DNA from: a virus
Strand: one strand, 5' to 3'
Virus record (IMG/VR): IMGVR_UViG_3300025732_000338
Coordinates: 1-20,450 of that record
DNA length: 20,450 nt
A program made the position numbers and the translations under genes. How positions within the stretch are numbered: position 1 is the first letter of the stretch; each line of letters starts with the position of its first letter. Positions 6,250-12,899 of the stretch are shown here, piece by piece. The notes beneath the pieces were generated by a model. The model worked only from the letters and a program-made list of their open reading frames with translations, was not told the DNA's origin and did not search any database.

Positions 6250-6554
6250 TTAGGCGTACACCTCTCAGGCGGGTGAGTCGAAAGCGGGCGCAAGCCCTGA
6301 AGATTTATCGCGTAAGTAAATCCGACTACCTATCAGTCCATCCGACCTGTGAGGTGTGCTCCGAGTCAGAGGCCACCGACATCCACCACAAACTACCGCT
6401 CGGCAGAGGTGGGAAGCTGAATGACGCATCTATCTTCCTAGCTGTTTGCCGAGCTTGTCACGACAGAATTCATCACGACCCAAAATGGGCAGAACAACAA
6501 GGCTACCTACTCAAATGGACAAACGAGAACTCGAACATCACGAAGAACAAGTAA
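6246..6554 (+). CDS. HNH endonuclease (first copy)
   Basis: A small zinc-dependent nuclease. The 102 residues have a basic N-terminus (IRRTPLRRVSRKRAQ), then a Cys35-x2-Cys38 pair, the catalytic-type DIHHKL at 45-50, Asn59 in KLND, and a second pair Cys68-x2-Cys71 followed by His72 and His76. This is the zinc-ribbon beta-beta-alpha (HNH) arrangement. The start is TTG overlapping the preceding TGA (TTGA), chosen because the encoded RRTPLRRVS is a typical start for such phage proteins; a GTG at 6273 is the alternative. It could be a homing-type nuclease or part of DNA processing. It is unrelated in detail to the second HNH gene at 6939. Confidence 0.85.
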   Translation: MIRRTPLRRVSRKRAQALKIYRVSKSDYLSVHPTCEVCSESEATDIHHKLPLGRGGKLNDASIFLAVCRACHDRIHHDPKWAEQQGYLLKWTNENSNITKNK

Positions 6555-6694
6555 TGGCTGCGCTGGTATTGGACATCCGCGACTGCCAAGACCCTGTCGA
6601 TCAATTCAAGCTAATTGAACGCTACAATGCATTTGTCACAGCTAGAGCCAAACGCTTGGAAAGCGAAGCCATTAGAAAAGCCTCTAAGGGTTGA
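6515..6694 (+). CDS. hypothetical 59-residue helical protein
   Basis: A charged, helix-rich small protein (region DPVDQFKLIERYNAFVTARA) ending in a basic tail. Two starts are plausible: ATG at 6515, overlapping the HNH gene by 40 bases, or ATG at 6554, which forms a TAATG junction with the HNH stop and gives 46 residues. Neither has a strong ribosome site. The end overlaps the SWIM gene by 68 bases. No family was recognised. Confidence 0.5.
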   Translation: MDKRELEHHEEQVMAALVLDIRDCQDPVDQFKLIERYNAFVTARAKRLESEAIRKASKG

Positions 6695-6938
6695 GCATCG
6701 TGGACAGCTTCTCTTCCATGTCACTTCAGAGTCCAAGGAAGAGGAGTTTTATGTCTGTGACCTATCCCTCCATCACGGCATGGGTGAATGCTCATGCCGC
6801 GACTGGATGGCCAGATGTGGTCCGCGCATAAGGGCTGGAGCAACCCCGATTGACTACCCCCATGTGGAGCGTGTTAATTGCAAGCACATCCACGCCTGTC
6901 TGTTATGGTTGGGGCATGAAGTTGTACGCCGTAGCTAA
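6627..6938 (+). CDS. SWIM-type zinc finger protein
   Basis: 103 residues from the ATG at 6627 (an in-frame TTG at 6615 is possible). A beta-rich first half (RGQLLFHVTSESKEEEFYV) leads into Cys55-x-Cys57 in GECSCRDW, and then Cys85-x-His87 in VNCKHIHACLLW. CxC followed at a distance by CxH is the SWIM zinc-binding pattern, used in DNA or protein binding in transposases, plant FAR1 proteins and bacterial SWI/SNF partners. The spacing of 27 residues between the pairs is long and contains Cys64. It sits between two HNH nuclease genes, so a DNA-related role is likely but not shown. The stop is immediately followed by the next gene's ATG. Confidence 0.75.
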   Translation: MHLSQLEPNAWKAKPLEKPLRVEHRGQLLFHVTSESKEEEFYVCDLSLHHGMGECSCRDWMARCGPRIRAGATPIDYPHVERVNCKHIHACLLWLGHEVVRRS

Positions 6939-7298
6939 ATGACAGATACACCCTACTGCAATGGAGCTTGGACCAGTAGTCGATTCCGTTCGTTCGTTAT
7001 ATCTGCACTCAGGCGAGCCTCAGGACGATGGGCTCCAAAGTATGCCTGTAAGAAAGCAGCCCGCGTTGCGCGGAACCAGTACAGATGTGCCTCATGTTCC
7101 CAAATTGTGGGCAACTCCGAATGTCATGTTGACCACATCAATCCCGTTGTGGACCCAGTTCTCGGATTCCAAGGTTGGGACGTTTATGTGGAACGTCTTT
7201 TCGTCGAGCGAGACGGCTACAGGTTGCTTTGCAAAACCTGCCATGCCGAAGTCACGCAAAAACAAAGGGAAGTGAGAAAGGCTAACAAAAAACACTAA
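6939..7298 (+). CDS. HNH endonuclease (second copy, different subtype)
   Basis: 119 residues. The N-terminus (SRFRSFVISALRRASGRWAP) is a basic helical region, then Cys50-x2-Cys53, VDHINP at 64-69 with the catalytic-type Asp-His, and LLCKTCHAEVTQKQ at 96-108, supplying the second Cys pair (98, 101) and His102. The layout matches phage HNH nucleases sometimes annotated as recombination endonuclease-like. It starts directly at the base after the preceding stop (TAA-ATG). It differs from the first HNH protein in its N-terminus, the spacing between Cys pairs, and VDHI versus DIHH, so the two are not a recent duplication. Confidence 0.85.
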   Translation: MTDTPYCNGAWTSSRFRSFVISALRRASGRWAPKYACKKAARVARNQYRCASCSQIVGNSECHVDHINPVVDPVLGFQGWDVYVERLFVERDGYRLLCKTCHAEVTQKQREVRKANKKH

Positions 7299-7299
7299 T

Positions 7300-8157
7300 A
7301 TGCGTACCGATGGAATCTTTACCGCCCACAACGTAAAGGTGGAGGCGGAGATTGGGAAGCCTTTCAAGCTCATTCCGTTTGGCGACATCCACAGGGATTC
7401 GGATATGTTCGCCAGTAGCCATTGGCAGGAGTTTCTGGACTACGCCAAAGCTCAGAAGAATGCTTTGTTCCTAGGCATGGGGGATTACACCGATGGGGTG
7501 AGTACGTCTGAACGTATCGTCCTGTCGGATGTAAATTTACACAACACAACCAAAAACACACTCAAAGATGTTTACAAAGGCGTTACGAAGACTCTGGTCA
7601 ATGAGCTTGGATGGATGCGCGGTAGGGTTATTGGCCTTCTTGGCGGCAATCACTACTTTGACTTTGGCGATCAGACTACCGATCACGTTCTTGCGTCGGC
7701 TTTGGGCGGGAAATATCTGGGGGTGTGCGGATTCATCCGTCTCTCGGTCGGCCTCAAAGGAACGGGGAAAAGGGTAGCTCTGGACATCTTCGCCCATCAT
7801 GGGAAGGGGGGAGGAGCCACCCCAGCGGGTCAGTTTGGGTCCATTGAGAAGATGGCTAGCACGGCAGACGCCGACATCTACCTCATGGGCCACACCCACG
7901 GGAAGGGGTGCCTACCCTCCAGTCCGCGCATCAAGCTAGTTAGCACCAAGAATGGGGTGGAGGTCCGCGAACGCACCCCTTGGCTAGGCCGTACAGGCTC
8001 CTATCTGAAGGCTTATGAGTCTGGACGGGCCTCCTACAACGTGGATGCGGGTAGGTCGGCTTGCGCCCTAGGCTGGATAGAGTTTGAAATTACCCCTGTA
8101 AGAGTCCGTAAGGACAACCAAGACCTCATAGAACTGCGGATTAGGGGTACGTCCTAA
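7300..8157 (+). CDS. calcineurin-like metallophosphoesterase
   Basis: A metal-dependent phosphoesterase of 285 residues. Its motifs are in order: Asp29-x-His31 in FGDIHRD, Asp62 in MGDYTDG, Asn117-His118 in GGNHYF (Tyr replaces the Asp/Glu usually following), His166/His167 in FAHHGKGGG, and His198-x-His200 in LMGHTHGKG. All the metal-binding positions needed for a two-metal site appear to be present. Substrates in the family range from nucleic acids (Mre11/SbcD) to cyclic nucleotides and phosphoproteins. No capping or DNA-binding domain is obvious and no SbcC-like partner is present, so the substrate is unknown. It is the last gene of the main rightward operon. No ribosome site is near the ATG. 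Confidence 0.88.
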   Translation: MRTDGIFTAHNVKVEAEIGKPFKLIPFGDIHRDSDMFASSHWQEFLDYAKAQKNALFLGMGDYTDGVSTSERIVLSDVNLHNTTKNTLKDVYKGVTKTLVNELGWMRGRVIGLLGGNHYFDFGDQTTDHVLASALGGKYLGVCGFIRLSVGLKGTGKRVALDIFAHHGKGGGATPAGQFGSIEKMASTADADIYLMGHTHGKGCLPSSPRIKLVSTKNGVEVRERTPWLGRTGSYLKAYESGRASYNVDAGRSACALGWIEFEITPVRVRKDNQDLIELRIRGTS

Positions 8158-8195
8158 AAGCCTCAGAATAGGCCCTAGAATCAATTTTAAGACGA

Positions 8196-8244
8196 TTTGA
8201 CCTAAAATGGCTATGTGGGTATAGGCTAAGTGGTCAAAATGGCT
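8196..8244 (+). promoter_or_regulatory. inverted and direct repeats around the 8259 promoter
   Basis: TTTGACC at 8196-8202 is matched by its inverted copy GGTCAAA at 8232-8238. AAAATGGCT occurs twice in direct orientation, at 8204-8212 and 8236-8244, 32 bases apart (about three helical turns). These flank or lie beside the promoter elements and could be an operator. The gap between 8158 and 8258 holds nothing else recognisable; there is no hairpin followed by a T run. Confidence 0.4.
8197..8225 (+). promoter_or_regulatory. sigma70-type promoter for the 8259 gene
   Basis: TTGACC (8197-8202, five of six matches to the -35 consensus) and TATAGG (8220-8225, four of six to the -10) are separated by exactly 17 bases. 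Transcription would start near 8232, about 27 bases before the ATG at 8259. It lies in the only clear intergenic gap of the rightward half. Confidence 0.5.
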
Positions 8245-8258
8245 TAAAATAGACGGAA

Positions 8259-8513
8259 ATGACCTCAGACGCAGGCCCGCCCATCTACAGGTTTAAGCCA
8301 GAGGTGGAATGTGTCCTGACGGAACGGTCAGGAACACTAACGGTCCTAGAAGCCAATAGGCAGCGGTTTACGCTAGTAGGGGTTTCACCCCATCCAGACG
8401 GTGGGCAACCCACCTATCTGGGAGAGATTTGGTCAGGCGTCAACGATGGCCTGAAGTTCTGGCTAGAACCCGGCTGGTACGAGCGGATTAACGAGTGGGC
8501 TGACCTTGCGTGA
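8259..8513 (+). CDS. hypothetical protein, 84 residues, own promoter
   Basis: The last rightward gene, separated from the main early operon by a 101-base gap with a promoter-like sequence. The protein is predicted mainly beta (VECVLTERSGTLTVLEANRQ, then GQPTYLGEIWSGVNDGLKFW) with a C-terminal aromatic and acidic end. No family was recognised. Its 3' end overlaps the end of the leftward 964-residue gene by 26 bases, tail to tail. Being separately promoted at the boundary of the two operons, it could have its own timing of expression. Confidence 0.65.
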   Translation: MTSDAGPPIYRFKPEVECVLTERSGTLTVLEANRQRFTLVGVSPHPDGGQPTYLGEIWSGVNDGLKFWLEPGWYERINEWADLA

Positions 8514-11382
8514 GGTAGCGGTTGCTCAACTGAGCCTGTTCTCGCTCATCGTCGTCACGATCCGCAAGCTGGACAAGCACGGCATTACGGGTAGACATAC
8601 GCATAAACCTGTCTACGTCGTAATTAACAGCCTTCCACATCTCTGATGTCTTGGGGTCCCCGTACATCAGCCAAAGTCTAGCGTAACGACCACGATCAAT
8701 CAATCCCTTGATTCGGTCTAGGGCTGTTCCAAGCATTGCACCAGCCGTACTCCGTCCTCCAGCAAGACCAACGGCTGCGGCAGCAGCAACAAGGTCGTCT
8801 TTATTGGTAAAGGCCGGAAGTCCAAGATTTACCTGTTTTTGCAGGATGTCAGCAGCAGACTTGCCCCAAGTCTTTTTAAGCTCGTTAAAGGCTTGATCGC
8901 CAACAATGGCTCGGAAAGCCTTATTGCCCTCGCCATAAAACAGATTGGTTATTCCAGTAAGGTCAACCATCTGTCCCGCCTCTCCAGTAGCAGAACGCAA
9001 CGGACGGAAGAGAAGCTCTGCGGATGTAGCCTTGGCAATATCGTCAGCCAACTTCTTACGACGAATCAACTCATTCGGGTCAACCAATGCCGTAGGATTG
9101 CGGAGAGTTGACATCAACTCCTTTAGGTCGCTTTCGCCAACAGTCAAAAGCCTGCCAATCCATTGTCCGTTTTTAGTGGAATCAGGATCAATCTGGAAAG
9201 ACCTATCATTCATCAGGCGAGCCAACGGGTCCTGCGAGGCTTTATTAGCCAAATCGGTAGCCTCCGCTAAATCAAGACCGGCTTTCTTCTGAGCAAGCAA
9301 GGCCCTATCCATAGCCTGTTGCTTGTCGGCCTTATTGCTCTTGGAATAGAAGGTACGCATGGCCTCCTCGTAATCCTTACGCGCCAAAGCCCTATCGTAA
9401 CCAACCATGCTTACGTCATTGAAAAAGTCATTAAGTTCAACTGCCGTAAAGCCTTTGCGTCCTTCTCTGTTAGCCAAACGAGCCAAGGCGTCGATTTGTT
9501 CCCTAGTTCCAAGACCAAGAAACTCGGCTGGGAACCCAGCCTCAGAGACAAGGCTGGATAGGTTCTTAGCAAGCTTGGTCATGTTTACGGCCTTAAAACC
9601 TCTTGTGATCTGACCAGAGCCCTCAATAAGAGACTGACCAATAATTTCGTCCCTGATCGACTTTTTCAAATCGATGGTAAACTGTTCAGACGCAGCGACA
9701 GAAGCTTCATCACCCAACGCTCTGATGGCTCCAGCATACGCCTCAAGCTCTGGATAAACCGCATTGTAACCCTTTTTCTTAATGAGCTTAATTAGGCCTT
9801 CAATATCCTTGTCTTCAACAAATCCAATAGCACCAAGCTCGCCTTCACGCGCAGCATAAATGCCTCGGGCGGTTTCGTTAGCCTTTTGGAACTTGGGTAG
9901 AGCATCTGCCCTGTTTCGCTCAAGGAAGTCTTCACTAGCAGCCTTCACCGCATCGTAAACTTGACTAGCCGTGCGCTGGGCAGCCGTTGCGCTTTGACCG
10001 GCTTGCTTGAAGTCATTAGCAAGCTCATCGCGCATATCGCGGTAGGCTTTCAGCGTGATGTTCCCGTTCTCATCCATCATTCCCGGCTTCTTCAAGACAC
10101 GCTCAACCGCATCAATAAATACAGCCTGATCTTTCTTGGCTGAAACTCCTGTGGCTATCCAATCAATCAAATCTTGTTTGTTGGCAACGATGTCGTTTTC
10201 GTTGATTCCTGCTTCAGAATAAAGCTTAGAAACAGCCCCCTTAATGGACTTCTTAACTGAATCAATCTGAATATTTACTCGGCCAAGACGTTCGTTTGGA
10301 GTAAACGCAGCCGCATCTGATCCAAGTCCTCCAAAAATCTTATCAAGACCCTTGTCGTGAAGAGCCCGTGCGTTAATTAGCTCTCCAGCCGCATCAGCCG
10401 CTTGACGCTCAAGCTCGGCCAAATTAGATGCATTGTTGGCCCTAGCTTCCGCAAGCTTCTCGGTAAGCACGCTGTATTCCTTGGCGGCATCGTCCACCGC
10501 TTGCTGCAAGCGAGTGACCTTGCCTTGGTACGGAACAAATGGCTTTGCCAACTCCTCTGCATTTGGAGCGTCTTTGAAAGCAACACGGAGAGCATCTCCG
10601 TAGTTCATAGACATATTATTTAATAGCTCACGGACCTTACGGCTATTTCCAGCAAGAGCACTACGCTCAATTTCCGTAAACTCAGGTCCAAGGTCGGACA
10701 GAATAATAGCCCCTCCAAAACGCTCTGCCATGATGGCCGCACGCCTCTCGGCATACTTTTCAACCTTCTCTACTTTTGCTGGAGCAAATGTTCCTACTGC
10801 ACCAGCGGCGAAAGGTCCTAGAATGCGCGTCACACCTTCAAACGTGCTGGTAGATGGAGTGATACCGCCCTCCTGAATAGCCCTGCTTGTTTCATTAGCA
10901 GTACCAAAAATACCTGAGTTGGTAAGGAACTGAGTAATCTTGCTGTATTCCTTCAGCTTCAGAGGAACAGCAAGTCCAGATACGGTGGATGCAAAAACTT
11001 CTTTGCCGGAAACAGCCTTACGCTCTCCAGAGAGTGTCTCAAGGAATTGAGAAATAGCCTCGGAACCTCCCGTGCTCAACGCTGAGATTGCAGCAGTACT
11101 AGCAAGCGTAGGAATTGTCGCAGGAGCAGTAGCTAAACCAACCGCCACAGGAACTCCGTAGCGAACAACGGAAGGAGCACTAGCGGCGGGATCAATAATA
11201 TCTCGCATCTCCGACAAAGCAAGTCCACCACCAGTACCATAAGGAGTAGGCGCGGAAGGAAACTTCTCAGACTGACCAGTTTGCTTATCTATCAGTCCTT
11301 TGATGTATTGAATATCTTTTTTGTCGTCTCGTTCAATAGCAACTGAAAGCGCGGACTGAAGCTGTTCGATTGTGTAAGCCAT
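8488..11382 (-). CDS. large putative internal virion (ejection) protein, 964 residues
   Basis: The last gene of the leftward structural operon. It is almost entirely helical and rich in Ala, Lys, Glu and Asp. A hydrophobic Ala/Gly/Val/Thr segment spans about residues 68-107 (VPVAVGLATAPATIPTLAST), a likely coiled coil lies around 290-350, and a second Ala/Gly segment (DDLVAAAAAVGLAGG) lies near the C-terminus. No lysozyme or transglycosylase motif is seen. Size, composition and position after two other helical proteins fit the internal core/ejection proteins of short-tailed phages (T7 gp14-gp15-gp16 order), which leave the capsid with the DNA and form a channel across the envelope. This is by analogy of layout, not by recognised homology. 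No ribosome site is clear, and the start lies nine bases after the preceding stop. Confidence 0.75.
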   Translation of the reverse strand: MAYTIEQLQSALSVAIERDDKKDIQYIKGLIDKQTGQSEKFPSAPTPYGTGGGLALSEMRDIIDPAASAPSVVRYGVPVAVGLATAPATIPTLASTAAISALSTGGSEAISQFLETLSGERKAVSGKEVFASTVSGLAVPLKLKEYSKITQFLTNSGIFGTANETSRAIQEGGITPSTSTFEGVTRILGPFAAGAVGTFAPAKVEKVEKYAERRAAIMAERFGGAIILSDLGPEFTEIERSALAGNSRKVRELLNNMSMNYGDALRVAFKDAPNAEELAKPFVPYQGKVTRLQQAVDDAAKEYSVLTEKLAEARANNASNLAELERQAADAAGELINARALHDKGLDKIFGGLGSDAAAFTPNERLGRVNIQIDSVKKSIKGAVSKLYSEAGINENDIVANKQDLIDWIATGVSAKKDQAVFIDAVERVLKKPGMMDENGNITLKAYRDMRDELANDFKQAGQSATAAQRTASQVYDAVKAASEDFLERNRADALPKFQKANETARGIYAAREGELGAIGFVEDKDIEGLIKLIKKKGYNAVYPELEAYAGAIRALGDEASVAASEQFTIDLKKSIRDEIIGQSLIEGSGQITRGFKAVNMTKLAKNLSSLVSEAGFPAEFLGLGTREQIDALARLANREGRKGFTAVELNDFFNDVSMVGYDRALARKDYEEAMRTFYSKSNKADKQQAMDRALLAQKKAGLDLAEATDLANKASQDPLARLMNDRSFQIDPDSTKNGQWIGRLLTVGESDLKELMSTLRNPTALVDPNELIRRKKLADDIAKATSAELLFRPLRSATGEAGQMVDLTGITNLFYGEGNKAFRAIVGDQAFNELKKTWGKSAADILQKQVNLGLPAFTNKDDLVAAAAAVGLAGGRSTAGAMLGTALDRIKGLIDRGRYARLWLMYGDPKTSEMWKAVNYDVDRFMRMSTRNAVLVQLADRDDDEREQAQLSNRYLTQGQPTR

Positions 11383-11391
11383 TTTAATTAC

Positions 11392-12894
11392 TTACCGGCG
11401 AAGGTTGCGCTCAACTATGGAATCTGGAACGAACGACAAGGCATCAAAATCAAGAGGATTCTTTTTAACAAACGTCCTAATGAACTCACGCTCTTGAACG
11501 GCTCCTTTTACCTCGCCACGTTCTTTAGCGGCATCAAGTGCTTCTTGTGCTTTCCCTGTGCGTTCATCAATAGCTATAGCCATCTTCAAAATGGCTATGT
11601 TCTCCTCAGGTGTCTTATTTTCGTTAGCAGCAAGACGCGCAAAGTACTTGGTTTCGTAGTCTGAAATAGCTCCCTTTGTCTTCTGGAAGTAGTTAATCAA
11701 CTGATCTCCAAGGATATTTACGACAACACCAAATTTTGCAGTATCGTCAATCGTCTTGGGATCACCTCCAAATGAGGACATCAAACGGCGAACAGCCTGA
11801 ACATATGTAGCGGCAGGTCCAGTTTTAACCTGACCAGACTCAAGAAGTTTAAGTGCAGTTTGATTTCTAGCTACACGAATATTTGCCGAAGATAGATTTT
11901 CTTCGTAATCATTCATCCACTTTACAGCGGACTTAGTATTTTCAACAAGTTCAGCGGCTGCCGCTTGCTCTTTAGGAGTGGGAGTAGGCCTGAACTGAGG
12001 AACTTCGCTAACAAGATTTCCTGAAATATCTAGGGTTTGCTTGTAAACGTCTTTTTCTCCAGTATCAGGATTAACTTTTTCAACAAGACGAGTCCGCTCT
12101 CCGGTCTCAGTTTGCTTGCTAGCAAGAGCCTGAGCGCGAAGTTCCTCGGCAGCGTTCAGCAATGGCTTTGCGCCAGCCTGTTTAAAAGAGATTTCATCCG
12201 CTCGACGCTGAACCCTAGCCTCCATCTCTTTCTCGGCCATTTGAGAACGAAAACGCAACATCTCAACGCCTTCAGGCTTAGCACCTCTAAGCTGCTCAGC
12301 TTTGGATAAATTTTCCTCAACTTGGGACAGGGTAAGAGCAACCGGAGCGTATGTGGTCGGGGAAATCCCAGCACGCTGGGCTCTGGAAACAAAATCAGCC
12401 GTTGAAGTAGAAGGCTGAGTAAATGCGCGAGTTCCAGTTGATAGCTTCTCAAAAGGAACTCCAGCCATAATCTCAGAAACGGCAGCGGGTGCCGTAGACT
12501 CACGCATTGCCTCATCAAGTTTCTTCTTCTCAGCTAGCGCCCGCTCCATCTCATCAACCTGCTTTTGATTGAGACGCTGAGTCAACTGGGCCTGAGCCAT
12601 GTCAGTCTTGAACTTAACAAATGCAGCAGCACCACCAGCCGCCTTATAACCAGCCTTAGCTGCTTCATCAGAAAGGCTAGGATCAAAACTCTTGATGAAC
12701 GCAATTCCTTCCTGCTCGTTCTGTTTCTCTTCTTTTTTCTTGAGGAAGTTCTGAATGCCCTGAGAGACGCCAGAAGCAAAGCTAGCAATCCCCTGCGCCT
12801 GCATCTGAGCAGACTGTCCAGCAGCCTGTAGAAACGGCGTGTAGTCAACCGCCGAAAGCTCGGGTCTAATCTGACTTCCAGTTGCAAAAGCCAT
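11392..12894 (-). CDS. putative internal virion protein, 500 residues
   Basis: Helical, Gln/Glu/Ala-rich protein starting MAFATGSQIRPELSAVDYTP. It has a Gln/Ala-rich early segment (FLQAAGQSAQMQAQGIASFA), then charged coiled-coil-like regions (KKKEEKQNEQE; QKQVDEMERALAEKK) and a long helical C-terminal half. The frame is open ten codons further upstream to 12924, but the ATG at 12894 is preceded by a very strong ribosome site (GGAGGAGG, nine bases away) and is clearly the start. It begins five bases after the 321-residue gene. Together with the 321- and 964-residue proteins it forms a set resembling the ejection proteins of podoviruses. No enzymatic motif is visible. Confidence 0.75.
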   Translation of the reverse strand: MAFATGSQIRPELSAVDYTPFLQAAGQSAQMQAQGIASFASGVSQGIQNFLKKKEEKQNEQEGIAFIKSFDPSLSDEAAKAGYKAAGGAAAFVKFKTDMAQAQLTQRLNQKQVDEMERALAEKKKLDEAMRESTAPAAVSEIMAGVPFEKLSTGTRAFTQPSTSTADFVSRAQRAGISPTTYAPVALTLSQVEENLSKAEQLRGAKPEGVEMLRFRSQMAEKEMEARVQRRADEISFKQAGAKPLLNAAEELRAQALASKQTETGERTRLVEKVNPDTGEKDVYKQTLDISGNLVSEVPQFRPTPTPKEQAAAAELVENTKSAVKWMNDYEENLSSANIRVARNQTALKLLESGQVKTGPAATYVQAVRRLMSSFGGDPKTIDDTAKFGVVVNILGDQLINYFQKTKGAISDYETKYFARLAANENKTPEENIAILKMAIAIDERTGKAQEALDAAKERGEVKGAVQEREFIRTFVKKNPLDFDALSFVPDSIVERNLRR

Positions 12895-12899
12895 AGTTA

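Noticed and set aside
6961-7275. 104-codon ORF overlapping the second HNH gene
   Set aside because: The HNH frame has both Cys pairs and the Asp-His motif. The other frame shows no motif and sits wholly inside it.
8160-8173. GCCT-CAGAAT-AGGC hairpin after the phosphoesterase gene
   Set aside because: The stem is only four base pairs and no T run follows, so it is not a credible terminator.
8208-8237. Leftward promoter using the inverted TTGACC at 8232-8237
   Set aside because: At 17-18 base spacing the -10 position reads ATAGCC or TAGCCA, a poor match, and the leftward direction leads into the end of rightward genes.
8522-8535. GCTC-AACT-GAGC hairpin at the convergent junction
   Set aside because: A four-base-pair stem without a T tract, inside the coding end of the 964-residue gene.
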